From NCBI RefSeq assembly GCF_902859915.1, contig NZ_CADIKK010000027.1, positions 48,399 through 112,398 of the forward strand: a stretch of 64,000 nt of DNA, written 5' to 3'. Shown piece after piece: positions 16,279-24,644 of this stretch; the stretch's first letter is position 1; the number at the start of each line of letters is the position of its first letter. The DNA is from Paraburkholderia ultramafica. Its GTDB lineage: Bacteria; Pseudomonadota; Gammaproteobacteria; Burkholderiales; Burkholderiaceae. The notes beneath the pieces are model-generated. The model was given only the letters and a program-made list of their open reading frames with translations. It made no database searches and was not told the DNA's origin. A program made the position numbers and the translations under genes.

Positions 16279-16752
16279 ATGCAACGATACGTTCAACCCT
16301 CCGCGGCGCGCGCGGCCACCGGCCTGCTGATGGCTGCCGCTCTGGGCCTCGCATCGCTCGCTCATGCGCAAACACCGGCGCAACCCGCGGCAAGGCCGAT
16401 GTCGCCGACCATGTCACAAGCCGCACCGCCGGTCGACCCCAGCTTCTCGGCCTACTCGCTCGTGCAGAGCTGCAAGCAGAGACACGACAACGTCGCGCAA
16501 GGCCAATGCGTCGGCGCGATTCGCGGCATCATCCACGGTTATCAATACGGCGTGCTGTTCCTCGGCCAGCGCGGCATGCTGCCGGCCAACGAGACGCAGC
16601 GCGTGTCGCTGTGTCTGCGCGACGTACCGGTGTCGTCGATCGTCGACGATTTCCTCGCGGACGCCGCCACCGTCGACGACGACGCCCTCAAGCACACCCC
16701 CGCCGAAGTCGCGGTGCTGGGTTCCGTGCACATGCACCACGCCTGCACCTGA
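16279..16752 (+). CDS. Exported Rap1a/Tai-like protein
   Basis: 157 residues from the ATG at 16279. There is a signal peptide (about residues 10-33, ending AHAQ), a Pro/Ala linker and a small domain with four Cys. The pattern LVQSCKQRHDNVAQGQCVGAIRGIIHGYQYG, with a later CLRDV and a final HHACT, resembles the Rap1a family. In Serratia that family contains immunity proteins against type VI secretion effectors. No effector or secretion gene is nearby, so an immunity role here is only a possibility. An in-frame ATG at 16216 would put 21 residues before the signal peptide and is less likely. Confidence 0.6.
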   Translation: MQRYVQPSAARAATGLLMAAALGLASLAHAQTPAQPAARPMSPTMSQAAPPVDPSFSAYSLVQSCKQRHDNVAQGQCVGAIRGIIHGYQYGVLFLGQRGMLPANETQRVSLCLRDVPVSSIVDDFLADAATVDDDALKHTPAEVAVLGSVHMHHACT

Positions 16753-16800
16753 CGACCCCGGCGCGGCGAGCCGCCGTGCCGCAAGCGATCGCCGCCGCGC

Positions 16801-17646
16801 TTACAGCATTTCGAGCGGACGCTTGCTGCGCGGCGGTTTGAAGTACGCGTCGAGAGCCGCGAGTTCGTCTCCGGTCAGTCGCAGTTGCGACGCACGATGG
16901 TTGTCGCGCACGTGCTCGACACGGCCCGCTTTCGGAATCGCGCACACGCCCGGCTTCAGCAACACCCACGCGAGCGCCACCTGAAACACCGAGACGCCGC
17001 GCGCGTCGGCGATATCGTCGAGCGGCGAGCGCTTTGGCAGGCGCGCGTGATCGACCGGGCTATATGCCATCGCCGGCATCTTGCGCGCGGCGAGCCACGG
17101 CAGCAGGTCGAATTCCGCTCCACGGCGCGCGACGTTGTAGAGAATCTGATTGGTCGCGCACGCGTCGCCGCCAGGCGTGGCGGCCAACTCTTCCATGTCG
17201 CCGGTGTCGAAGTTGCTGACGCCCCAATGCCTGATCTTGCCGGCCGCGCGCAACGCCTCGAACGCGCGGACGGTTTCCGCGAGCGGCACCGAGCCGCGCC
17301 AGTGCAGCAGGTACAGATCGAGCCGGTCCGTTTTCAAACGCTTCAGGCTCTGCTCGCAGGCTGCGATCACGCCGCGCCGGCTGGCGTTATGCGGATACAC
17401 CTTGCTGACCAGGAACACCTGGTCGCGCAATCCGGCCAGCGCTTCGCCGAGCAGCGCTTCGGTCGCGCCGTCACCGTACATTTCCGCCGTATCGATCAGC
17501 GTCATGCCCAGTTCGATGCCGCAGCGCAACGCGGCGATTTCCGTCGCGCGCCGCGCCGGCGCTTCGCCCATCTCCCAGGTGCCCTGCCCCAGTGCCGGGA
17601 CGCGCTCGCCGTCGGGCAGGCTTACGCTTGCAATATCGCTCGTCAT
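16801..17646 (-). CDS. Aldo/keto reductase
   Basis: NADPH-dependent oxidoreductase with a TIM-barrel fold, 281 residues. The catalytic tetrad is complete: D52 and Y57 (IDTAEMYG), K82 (VSKV) and H115 (LLHW). The WGVSNFD segment and the C-terminal AIPKAGRVEHVRDN cofactor-binding segment match the family. It is a single gene, convergent with the Rap1a-like gene and divergent from the HutC-type regulator. Substrate unknown. Confidence 0.92.
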   Translation of the reverse strand: MTSDIASVSLPDGERVPALGQGTWEMGEAPARRATEIAALRCGIELGMTLIDTAEMYGDGATEALLGEALAGLRDQVFLVSKVYPHNASRRGVIAACEQSLKRLKTDRLDLYLLHWRGSVPLAETVRAFEALRAAGKIRHWGVSNFDTGDMEELAATPGGDACATNQILYNVARRGAEFDLLPWLAARKMPAMAYSPVDHARLPKRSPLDDIADARGVSVFQVALAWVLLKPGVCAIPKAGRVEHVRDNHRASQLRLTGDELAALDAYFKPPRSKRPLEML

Positions 17647-17836
17647 GCTGACTCCTCGAAGTGGCTCGATCCAAACGGATGCAGCGGCGCCGGGCGATGC
17701 GCGGCGCCCGCTGCGAAAATCCCAGCGACGAGTTTAGCGGCTCGGCGCGCAATCGACCCGGCCCCAGGCAAAAGCCCGCTATAACGCGGCGCGCCGATGT
17801 CATAGAATTGCCGCTTGCCCATCTTGCGTGAGCCCC

Positions 17837-18583
17837 ATGACCTCTGCCTCGGAAGACCGCTGGCGCGACCTGCGCCCGGACCCGGAAAACGACACGCCGC
17901 TATATCTGCAACTTGCTCGCAAGCTCGGCAGCGCCATCCACGAAAACCGTTGGAACGCCGGTGAGGCGCTGCCCTCGGAGCGCGTGCTCTCCGAAGCGCT
18001 CGGCGTATCGCGGATCACCTCGCGCAAGGCCATTGCGCTGCTGGTCGAACAGGGATTGATTCGCCGCACTCAGGGTGCCGGCAGTTTCATCACGCCGCGC
18101 TACGAAGATCCGCTGTCGCGTCTGTCGAGCTTCAGCGAAATGCTGCGGCGGCGCGGCTTTACGCCGAGCTCGAAGTGGTTGTCGCGCGAGATTTCGCCGG
18201 CCAATCGCGACGAGGTGATTCAGCTCGGCCTGTCGCCGGCCGCGGCGGTGACGCGGCTGCGGCGCTTGCGACTGGCCGACGGCATCGTGATGGCGGTCGA
18301 GAACTCCACGTTTCCGGCGGCGGTGATTCCCGATCCGCAGGCCATCGGCGATTCGCTTTACACGTACCTGGAAAATCGCGGACTGACGATCGTGCGCGCG
18401 TTGCAGCACTTCCGCGCGGTGAACGCGAATGACGAAATCGCGCAGCAGATGAGCATCGCCCCGAACGAGGCGCTGCTGTTGATCACCCGCGTCGGCTACA
18501 CCGCCGATCAGCGCGCGATCGAATTGACCGACACGTACTGCCGCAACGATTACTACGATTTTGTGGCGGAGTTGAGGAAGTAG
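17837..18583 (+). CDS. GntR-family transcriptional regulator, HutC/NagR type
   Basis: 248 residues. The N-terminal winged helix-turn-helix (about 20-85) shows TPLYLQLARKLGSAI, LPSERVLSEALGVSRITSRKAI and a QGAGSFI wing. A C-terminal UTRA ligand domain (about 95-248) contains FSEMLRRRGFTPSSK and ALLLITRVGYTADQRAIELTDTYCRNDYYDF. The ligand domain resembles NagR/DasR/YvoA regulators, which sense amino-sugar phosphates. No nag genes are adjacent, so the regulon may lie elsewhere or the ligand may differ. The start is the ATG at 17837; an in-frame GTG at 17828 is the alternative and neither has a strong ribosome-binding site. Confidence 0.88.
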   Translation: MTSASEDRWRDLRPDPENDTPLYLQLARKLGSAIHENRWNAGEALPSERVLSEALGVSRITSRKAIALLVEQGLIRRTQGAGSFITPRYEDPLSRLSSFSEMLRRRGFTPSSKWLSREISPANRDEVIQLGLSPAAAVTRLRRLRLADGIVMAVENSTFPAAVIPDPQAIGDSLYTYLENRGLTIVRALQHFRAVNANDEIAQQMSIAPNEALLLITRVGYTADQRAIELTDTYCRNDYYDFVAELRK

Positions 18584-18615
18584 TTGGGTTGCCGCGCCGC
18601 GAAGACTAAAAGCGA

Positions 18616-20016
18616 TCACTCCCAGCGAGCTTCATGTGCACCGATCCGGGCCGGCGGCAGCGCATAGAACGCGGGCGTCTCTTCCATCTGTTCGGCCGGC
18701 TGCACCGCCAGAACGCGTCCAAACTCCGACTGCACGGTCGCGACGCAATCCCGCACATCGTCGAGCGCGACATCGGCGGCTTGCCAGCCGTCGGGCAGCA
18801 ACCCAAAAGACCGCAACCACCGCCCCGTTTGCGCGAGCGAAACCCGCACGTGCCAGCTTCCGCCTTCGGTGGCCCGGCGCGTCAACGCAACCATCGCACC
18901 GAACGCGGCGAGATAGCCGGTCGCATGATCGAGCGCCTGGCACGGCAGATGCCTCGGCTCGTTGCAGCCCGCCGCCTGCCGTTCGGTAAAGGCGATCCCG
19001 CTCGCCGACTGCACCAGGCTATCGAACCCGCGCCGCTGCGCCCAAGGCCCCTCGTGTCCATACGCGGACACCGACACATATACGATCCCCGGCCGCATCC
19101 GCGCCAGTTCCTCGGGACCGAAGCCGCGCGCCGCCAGCGCGCCTGGACGATACGCCTGCAGAAACACATCGGTATCGGCAGCCAGGCCGCGCAAGGTCTC
19201 GCGCCCGGCGGCGTCGCGCAGATCGAGCACCGCCGAACGCTTGCCGCGTCCGTTGTCGATCACCAGCGGCGCAATGTTCGGCAGATGCGGCCCGTTGATC
19301 GTCAACACGTCCGCGCCATGATGCGCGAGCGCTCGCCCGGCCACCGGCCCCGCGATGATGCGCGACAGGTCCAGCACCCGCACACCCGTCAGCGGCCGGT
19401 CCGCGCCGCCCCGCCGCGGCGGCTCGGCCGGCGCGGCGCCGATGCGCTCGATCTCGAACAGCGGCAATCCCGCAAGCGCTTTCGCCTGGTCGAGCGCGGC
19501 CCATTCGTCGGGCGTGCGGATCAACGCGGCGCACAGGCTCGCGTCGGCGAGCGTCTGGTCGAGCGTCGCGCCGTCCCAGCCGCGAATCGCAGCGGCCGCC
19601 GCGGCTCGACCATTGTCGCAACCGAGCACCTTCAGCACGCCCTGCAGGTGGTGCGCAAAATTCGTATGCAGTTGGATCCAGCGACCGTCCCGCGTCTCGT
19701 AGAAACCCGTGACCGGATCGCGCAACGCGGGCGGCGGGCCATCGTCGATGCGCAAATAGCGTTCGCTGCGAAACGCCGCCAGCGCGCACCGCATCTGCAC
19801 CGACACCTGCTGCCTGCGCCCCGTGCGCAGCCGATGATATTCGGCCGCCGCCAGGCCGGAGGCGGCGATGGTCGCCGAGGCCAGGCTGCCGACCCGGTAG
19901 ACCGATGGCAAGCCAGGGTCCGCGCCGGTCAGCGACACGGACCGCAGCGCGCTCGGGTCGCATCCCGCGAAGGTCCAGATATGTTGGAGAGCGAGTTCAG
20001 GCGTCATGGCGTTCAT
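18616..20016 (-). CDS. Family III (CaiB/BaiF) CoA-transferase with a partly duplicated domain
   Basis: 466 residues. The canonical start of the family appears only at residue 210 (LTGVRVLDLSRIIAGPVAGRALAHHGADVL). It is followed by the expected GPHLPN...DNGRGKRSAVLDL region, VSVSAYG and the catalytic aspartate D363 (QALDHATGYLAAFG). Residues 44-87 resemble the part that normally follows that aspartate (compare LAAAEYHRLRTGRRQQVSVQM with VALTRRATEGGSWHVRVSL at 376-394). The protein therefore looks like a second-half module placed in front of an incomplete full module. It is expected to move CoA between carboxylic acids. It is divergent from an HTH-citrate synthase gene. The start is uncertain (20016 or 20007); neither has a good ribosome-binding site. 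Confidence 0.85.
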   Translation of the reverse strand: MNAMTPELALQHIWTFAGCDPSALRSVSLTGADPGLPSVYRVGSLASATIAASGLAAAEYHRLRTGRRQQVSVQMRCALAAFRSERYLRIDDGPPPALRDPVTGFYETRDGRWIQLHTNFAHHLQGVLKVLGCDNGRAAAAAAIRGWDGATLDQTLADASLCAALIRTPDEWAALDQAKALAGLPLFEIERIGAAPAEPPRRGGADRPLTGVRVLDLSRIIAGPVAGRALAHHGADVLTINGPHLPNIAPLVIDNGRGKRSAVLDLRDAAGRETLRGLAADTDVFLQAYRPGALAARGFGPEELARMRPGIVYVSVSAYGHEGPWAQRRGFDSLVQSASGIAFTERQAAGCNEPRHLPCQALDHATGYLAAFGAMVALTRRATEGGSWHVRVSLAQTGRWLRSFGLLPDGWQAADVALDDVRDCVATVQSEFGRVLAVQPAEQMEETPAFYALPPARIGAHEARWE

Positions 20017-20040
20017 ATCGGAGCAAGAGGAAATGGAACC

Positions 20041-20061
20041 GCGAAGTGAGCGGCGAAGTGA
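20041..20061. repeat. Two direct copies of GCGAAGTGA
   Basis: GCGAAGTGA at 20041-20049 and 20053-20061 (12-bp period) in the divergent promoter region. It may be a regulator site or chance. Confidence 0.4.
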
Positions 20062-20096
20062 ACCGAGTCTAGAATTCCGCCCCGCTGCAATCAATC

Positions 20097-20113
20097 TTGA
20101 TTATGATAATCAA
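20097..20113. promoter_or_regulatory. Perfect 17-bp palindrome, candidate operator
   Basis: TTGATTAT (20097-20104) and ATAATCAA (20106-20113) are exact reverse complements around one central G. The site is AT-rich in a GC-rich region. It ends 34 bp before the start codon of the HTH-citrate synthase gene and lies in the 131-bp divergent intergenic space. The HTH domain encoded next door is the obvious candidate binder. Confidence 0.6.
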
Positions 20114-20147
20114 CATATACTGATTTCTTCGGTTTCTCCGCGTTTCC

Positions 20148-21389
20148 ATGCCGACCTCGACTTTCCTCAGTGCAACTGAAGCCGCCGCCACGCTCGGCAT
20201 CAGCTTGCCCACGCTGTATGCGTACGTGAGCCGCGGCATGCTGAGCTCGTCGCCGGATGCGCAAGGCAAGCGCCGGCTCTACGACGCCGCCGAGGTGCGC
20301 CGCCTCGCGCGCCGCAAGGAAGACGGCAAGCGGGCCGGCAAGGTCGCGCAGAAAGTGCTGGACTGGGGCGTGCCGGTGCTCGAATCGTCGATCACCCTGG
20401 TCGCCGACGGCCGCCTGCTGTATCGCGGGCACGATGCGATGGAACTGGCGCGCGCCGCGTCGCTCGAGGACATCGCGGCGTTGCTGTGGGAATGCAGCAC
20501 GCGGCGCATTGCCGATGCGCCGGCCGTGCCGCTCGCCGCCGCTCAGTGGGCCGCATGGCTCAAGCTCTGGAGCGACAGCACGCCGCTCGATCGCGCGCTC
20601 GTGCTGCTCCCGGCCGCCGCCGCGCAAATGCCGCGCGTTTGGGCACTCGGCCGCGACGCGCAACTCGATACCGCCTGCGCCGTCATGCGGCTGCTGGCCG
20701 CCGCGATGATCTCGGCGGCGCCGTCGAACGAGCCGCTGCATCGGCAACTGGCCTTGGCGTGGCAGGTACGCAACCGGCAGCAGGCCGGGCTACTGCGCGC
20801 GGCGCTGGTGGCTTGCGCGGATCACGAGTTGAATGCATCGGCCTTCACGGTCCGCTGTATCACGTCGACGGGGACGCACCTGTTCGGCGCGGTGGCGGGA
20901 GGACTCGCGGCCCTGGCCGGCCCGCGTCATGGCGGCGAGACCGTGCGCATCGCCGCGCTGCTCGACGAAGCGTCGCGCGCGCCCGATCTCGACCGCTATC
21001 TGGCGAACCGACTCGCGCGCCATGAACACGGCGCGCATGGGCCGGTGCTATCGGGCTTCGGCCACCCGCTTTATCCGGACGGCGACCCGCGTGCGCGGCT
21101 GCTGCTGGCGATGCTCGCCGACTGCGCGCCGGCTCGCTCGCCGGTCGGTGAAGTGCTCAAGCTGGCGCGCACCGTGCGCGACACGACCGGCGCGGAGCCG
21201 ACCGTCGACTTCGCGCTCGCCGCCATCGAGCGCGTGCTTGGGCTGCCGGCCGGCGCCGCGTTCACGCTGTTCGCGGTGGGCCGGGTGGTCGGCTGGATCG
21301 CTCACGCGATGGAACAAACGCGCGATGGCCGGTTGATCCGGCCACGGGCGCGTTATATCGGGGAATATGAAGCGGCGGCTTCGGGCTAA
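20148..21389 (+). CDS. Citrate synthase-family protein with N-terminal MerR/excisionase-type HTH domain
   Basis: 413 residues. Residues 6-56 form a winged helix-turn-helix of the MerR/excisionase type (FLSATEAAATLGISLPTLYA, then KRRLYDAAEVRRL). Residues 65-405 are a citrate synthase fold. The catalytic triad is intact: H261 (GPRHGGE), H306 (GFGHPLYPDGDPRA) and D354 (VDFALAA). H226 (ADHELNASAF) in the oxaloacetate pocket is also present. The protein is likely both an enzyme and a DNA-binding protein, or a sensor that uses the fold to bind citrate or acyl-CoA. It is divergent from a CoA-transferase, and a perfect palindrome lies just upstream. Whether it makes citrate or methylcitrate cannot be told. 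Confidence 0.88.
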   Translation: MPTSTFLSATEAAATLGISLPTLYAYVSRGMLSSSPDAQGKRRLYDAAEVRRLARRKEDGKRAGKVAQKVLDWGVPVLESSITLVADGRLLYRGHDAMELARAASLEDIAALLWECSTRRIADAPAVPLAAAQWAAWLKLWSDSTPLDRALVLLPAAAAQMPRVWALGRDAQLDTACAVMRLLAAAMISAAPSNEPLHRQLALAWQVRNRQQAGLLRAALVACADHELNASAFTVRCITSTGTHLFGAVAGGLAALAGPRHGGETVRIAALLDEASRAPDLDRYLANRLARHEHGAHGPVLSGFGHPLYPDGDPRARLLLAMLADCAPARSPVGEVLKLARTVRDTTGAEPTVDFALAAIERVLGLPAGAAFTLFAVGRVVGWIAHAMEQTRDGRLIRPRARYIGEYEAAASG

Positions 21390-21557
21390 GGCCGCCGTAC
21401 GCGTGGCCGTTTGGCGGGCGGCCGCTGGGCGCTTGACGGGCAGCCGCTGAGCGTATGGCGGGCAGCTTGTCTGCCGCTCGCCTCGCGCCCGTCTGTTGCT
21501 GAACTGCCGCTTAGCGTCGTGTCAGCGGCTCGTTAGCGACCACTAATCAAGACTTCT

Positions 21558-21863
21558 TCACGCCACACCGAGCCAGCGCGGCAACCGGTTCAACACCGGC
21601 CACCCAGGCATCGGCTTCGGCGCCCCGCGCTCGGAGCCGCTCGCCAGCGAAAAGCGCGCCCCGGCCTGCCCCGCGCTGATCCACGCGACCGCCCGGCGCG
21701 GCAGCTCGATCGACTCGCCGGTGGCGAGCCAATGATCCTTGCTGTCGCCTTCGATGGTCAGCCAGATCTCGCCCGAGATCACCTTGAAGCTCGACGCGCG
21801 CGCGACACGCCAGGCCGCCGCGGGCTCGCCATGTTCCAATTCGAAAATCCGGACTTCACGCAT
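21558..21863 (-). CDS. DUF2917 family protein
   Basis: 101 residues. The sequence fits the DUF2917 pattern: a hydrophobic strand followed by GEIWLTIEGDSKDHWLATGESIELPRRAVAWIS, reminiscent of a small cupin-like beta fold. No signal peptide or membrane segment. The start at 21863 has AAGGAG upstream. It is divergent from a MocR regulator with a 200-bp shared control region, so it may belong to that regulator's regulon. Molecular function is not known. Confidence 0.75.
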   Translation of the reverse strand: MREVRIFELEHGEPAAAWRVARASSFKVISGEIWLTIEGDSKDHWLATGESIELPRRAVAWISAGQAGARFSLASGSERGAPKPMPGWPVLNRLPRWLGVA

Positions 21864-21931
21864 TGCCGTTCTCCTTCAAAGAACTTTTCTGTTGGACCGA
21901 TTATTGACGTGCGATGATCGGAGACCCATGC

Positions 21932-21960
21932 ACAGTTCCGAACACTTTCATCGGAACTGT
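21932..21960. promoter_or_regulatory. Inverted repeat in the DUF2917/MocR divergent promoter region
   Basis: ACAGTTCCGA (21932-21941) and TCGGAACTGT (21951-21960) are perfect reverse complements with a 9-nt spacer. A related half-site, GGACAGTT, follows at about 21975-21982, so there may be three half-sites. Position and symmetry suggest a regulator-binding site, probably for the adjacent MocR protein. Confidence 0.55.
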
Positions 21961-22063
21961 TCAGTCGAAAAACCGGACAGTTGGCGTAACTGATGCGTCG
22001 CGAGTACGGGCCTTGTGCTCGGCCGCACTCGGCGGCACGTCATCTGGCGAAGGAAGCATCCGC

Positions 22064-23482
22064 ATGAAACTCGACATCCAACTCGATCGCGACAACGGCG
22101 TGCCGCTCACCGAGCAGATCGTCGCGGGCGTCACCGCGTGGATCCGCTCGCGCACCGCGCACCCCGGCTCGAAGCTGCCGTCGATCCGCCAGTTCGCCGC
22201 CGACTTCGGCGTGAGCCGCTTTCCGGTAATCGAGGCTTATGACCGGCTGGTGTCGCTCGGCTATGTCGATTCGCGCCACGGCTCGGGCTTCTATGTCGCC
22301 GATCGTCAGCCGGCGGTCACGCGTTGCCAGGGCACGTCGGACCCGCGCCGCGCCGAGGACGAATCGGGACATCTGCTGCAGCAGTTCAACCACCCCGGCG
22401 AAACGCTCAAACTCGGCAGCGGCTTCATCCCGGAAAGCTGGCGCGACCTGGACAGCATCGCGCAGGCGATCCGCCACGTGTCGCGCACCGACCCGGCGAG
22501 CATGGTCGATTACGCTACACCGCTCGGCAACCTGAGCTTGCGCGAGCATCTGCAAGGCCGGATCGGCCAGCTGGGGATTCAGGCGGACGCGTCGCAGATC
22601 CTGATCACCAACGGCGCAAGCCAGGCGTTCGATCTGCTGATGCGCTACATGCTCAAGGCCGGCGACACGATCTTTGTCGAAGACCCCGGTTACTACAATC
22701 TGTACGGCCTGCTGAAGCTGCACGGCGTGAAGCTGGTCGGCATTCCGCGCACCCGCAACGGCCCCGACCTCGACGTGATGCAGACGCAGCTCAAGTCGCA
22801 CCGGCCCAAGCTGCTGTTCATCAACACGGTGTTCCACAATCCGACCGGCACCACGGTCGCGCCGCAGGTGGCGTTCCGGCTTCTGCAACTGGCGCGCGAG
22901 CACGGCTTCTCGATCATCGAAGACGACATCTACGCCGACTTGCAAACCGAGCTCACCGACCGCCTCGCCACCCTCGACCAGCTCGAACACGTGATCTACA
23001 TAGGCGGTCTGTCGAAGACGCTGTCGTCGTCGCTGCGGATCGGCTGCGTGGTGGCGAGCCACGCGATCATCAAGGATCTGGTCGACATCAAGATGCTGAC
23101 GAGCATCGGCGGCTCGCGCTTTGCCGAAGCGGTCGCGGTGTCGCTGCTGGAGCGCGGCGCATACCGCAAGTATCTGGAACGCCTGCGCCGCCGGATGCGC
23201 GACGCGCTCGGCTCGACGATCCAGACGCTCGAAGACGCGGGCTGGGAGATTTTCGAAAAGCCTGTGGGCGGCAAGTTCGTGTGGGCGCGCGTGCCGCATG
23301 TCGCCAACGCCGAACGGCTGGTGGCGTGCGGTGCGCCGCTGGGCGTGACGGTGGCGCCAGGCAGCTACTTCCGGCCGAACATGGAAGTGAGCCCGTGGAT
23401 CCGGATTCACGTGGCCTTCGGCAATGAGCCGCGGGCGCAGGCGTTTTTTCACGCGGCGGCGGCGTTGCCGGGGGATGTTTGA
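22064..23482 (+). CDS. MocR-type transcriptional regulator (GntR HTH fused to PLP aminotransferase fold)
   Basis: 472 residues. The N-terminal GntR winged helix (about 5-75) contains PLTEQIVAGVTAWI, LPSIRQFAADFGVSRFPVIEAY and HGSGFYV. The remainder is an aminotransferase class I/II domain with the PLP-lysine segment GGLSKTLSSSLRIGCV. Known MocR proteins (PdxR, GabR, TauR) activate or repress divergent genes in response to PLP or amino compounds. The start at 22064 (MKLDIQLDRDNG) is chosen because it begins the conserved region and AGGAAG lies upstream. The divergent DUF2917 gene is the nearest target candidate. Confidence 0.92.
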   Translation: MKLDIQLDRDNGVPLTEQIVAGVTAWIRSRTAHPGSKLPSIRQFAADFGVSRFPVIEAYDRLVSLGYVDSRHGSGFYVADRQPAVTRCQGTSDPRRAEDESGHLLQQFNHPGETLKLGSGFIPESWRDLDSIAQAIRHVSRTDPASMVDYATPLGNLSLREHLQGRIGQLGIQADASQILITNGASQAFDLLMRYMLKAGDTIFVEDPGYYNLYGLLKLHGVKLVGIPRTRNGPDLDVMQTQLKSHRPKLLFINTVFHNPTGTTVAPQVAFRLLQLAREHGFSIIEDDIYADLQTELTDRLATLDQLEHVIYIGGLSKTLSSSLRIGCVVASHAIIKDLVDIKMLTSIGGSRFAEAVAVSLLERGAYRKYLERLRRRMRDALGSTIQTLEDAGWEIFEKPVGGKFVWARVPHVANAERLVACGAPLGVTVAPGSYFRPNMEVSPWIRIHVAFGNEPRAQAFFHAAAALPGDV

Positions 23483-23555
23483 GACGGTGGCTTGAGCTGC
23501 ATGCTTGAGGGGGTTGTCGAGTCCCAGCCCGTCCCCGCGCGCCCAGCCGCCCCCC

Positions 23556-24644
23556 ATGTCCACGACGCCGACTCCGCCCGACTCCGCTGTCAACGCCCCC
23601 GCGGGCCCTTCGGCCCGCTCCCTCACCGTGATGCTGTGGCTGGTCGCCACTGGCTTCTTCATGCAGACGCTCGACTCGACCATCGTCAGCACCGCGCTCC
23701 CCGCGATGGCGACGAGCCTCGGCGAGTTGCCGCTGCGCATGCCGGTGGGTATCGTGGGCTGCATCGCCACGTTCATCTTCATGCCGGATAGCCGCAACGA
23801 ACGCACCGGCAAGTTCGACATGAAAGGCTACCTGCTGCTGATCGTCGGCATGGTGGCGATTTCGTTCGCGCTCGACGGCCGCACCGAGTTCGGCATTCAG
23901 CACGCGACTGTGCTGGTGCTGCTCATCTTGAGCCTCGCCTGCTTCGTCGCCTACGGTTTGCACGCGGTGCGCGCACCCGCGCCAATCTTCCCGCTCGACC
24001 TCTTCAAGATCCACACGTTCAGCGTCGGCCTGCCTGGCAATCTGTTCGCGCGGATCGGCAGCGGCTCGATGCCGTACCTGATCCCTCTGCTATTGCAGGT
24101 CAGTCTCGGCTATAGCGCATTCGAAGCCGGCCTGATGATGCTGCCGGTGGCAGCTGCGGGGATGGCGTCCAAACGCCTCGTGACGAAGCTGATCGTCAAG
24201 TACAGCTACCGAAGCGTGTTGATCGTCAACACGGTGCTGGTCGGCTTGACCATGGCGAGTTTCGCGCTCACCAGCACGAGTCAGCCGCTGTGGCTGCGGC
24301 TCGTGCAACTGGCGCTGTTCGGCGCCGTCAACTCGATGCAGTTCACCGCGATGAACACGTTGACGCTCAAGGACCTGGGCACCGGCGGCGCGAGCAGCGG
24401 CAACAGCCTGTTTTCGCTGGTCCAGATGCTGTCGATGAGTCTCGGCATGACCGTGGCGGGCGCGCTGCTCGTGACCTTCACCGGCCTGTTGCAATAGGTG
24501 ACCGCGATCAACTCGCTACCCGCGTTTCATGCGACGTTCCTGTGTGTCGGCATCATCACCGCGTGCTCGTCGTGGATCTTCGCGCAGCTGTCGCCGGACA
24601 TCCGCACGCCGGCGAAAAAGACCGATCCGTCCGAGCGGACCTGA
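23556..24644 (+). pseudogene. Decayed MFS drug/H+ antiporter, MdtD-like (DHA2)
   Basis: The frame begins MSTTPTPPDS and reads into TM1 (MLWLVATGFFMQTLDSTIVSTALP). After SLGELPLRM it jumps directly to PVGIVGCIATFIFMPD, which in full-length MdtD homologues lies roughly 105-110 residues later. TMs 2-5 are therefore missing by an in-frame deletion. Later parts are well preserved (FKIHTFSVGLPGNLFARIGSG, MNTLTLKDLGTGGASSGNS). A TAG at 24495 interrupts the frame, and the same frame continues for 48 codons with the expected last helix, ending at 24644. Two lesions argue against a working transporter. Confidence 0.8.

Noticed and set aside
16279..16752. Type VI secretion immunity locus
   Set aside because: Only the Rap1a-like protein is present. 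No effector, VgrG, Hcp or PAAR gene is adjacent, so the system cannot be claimed.
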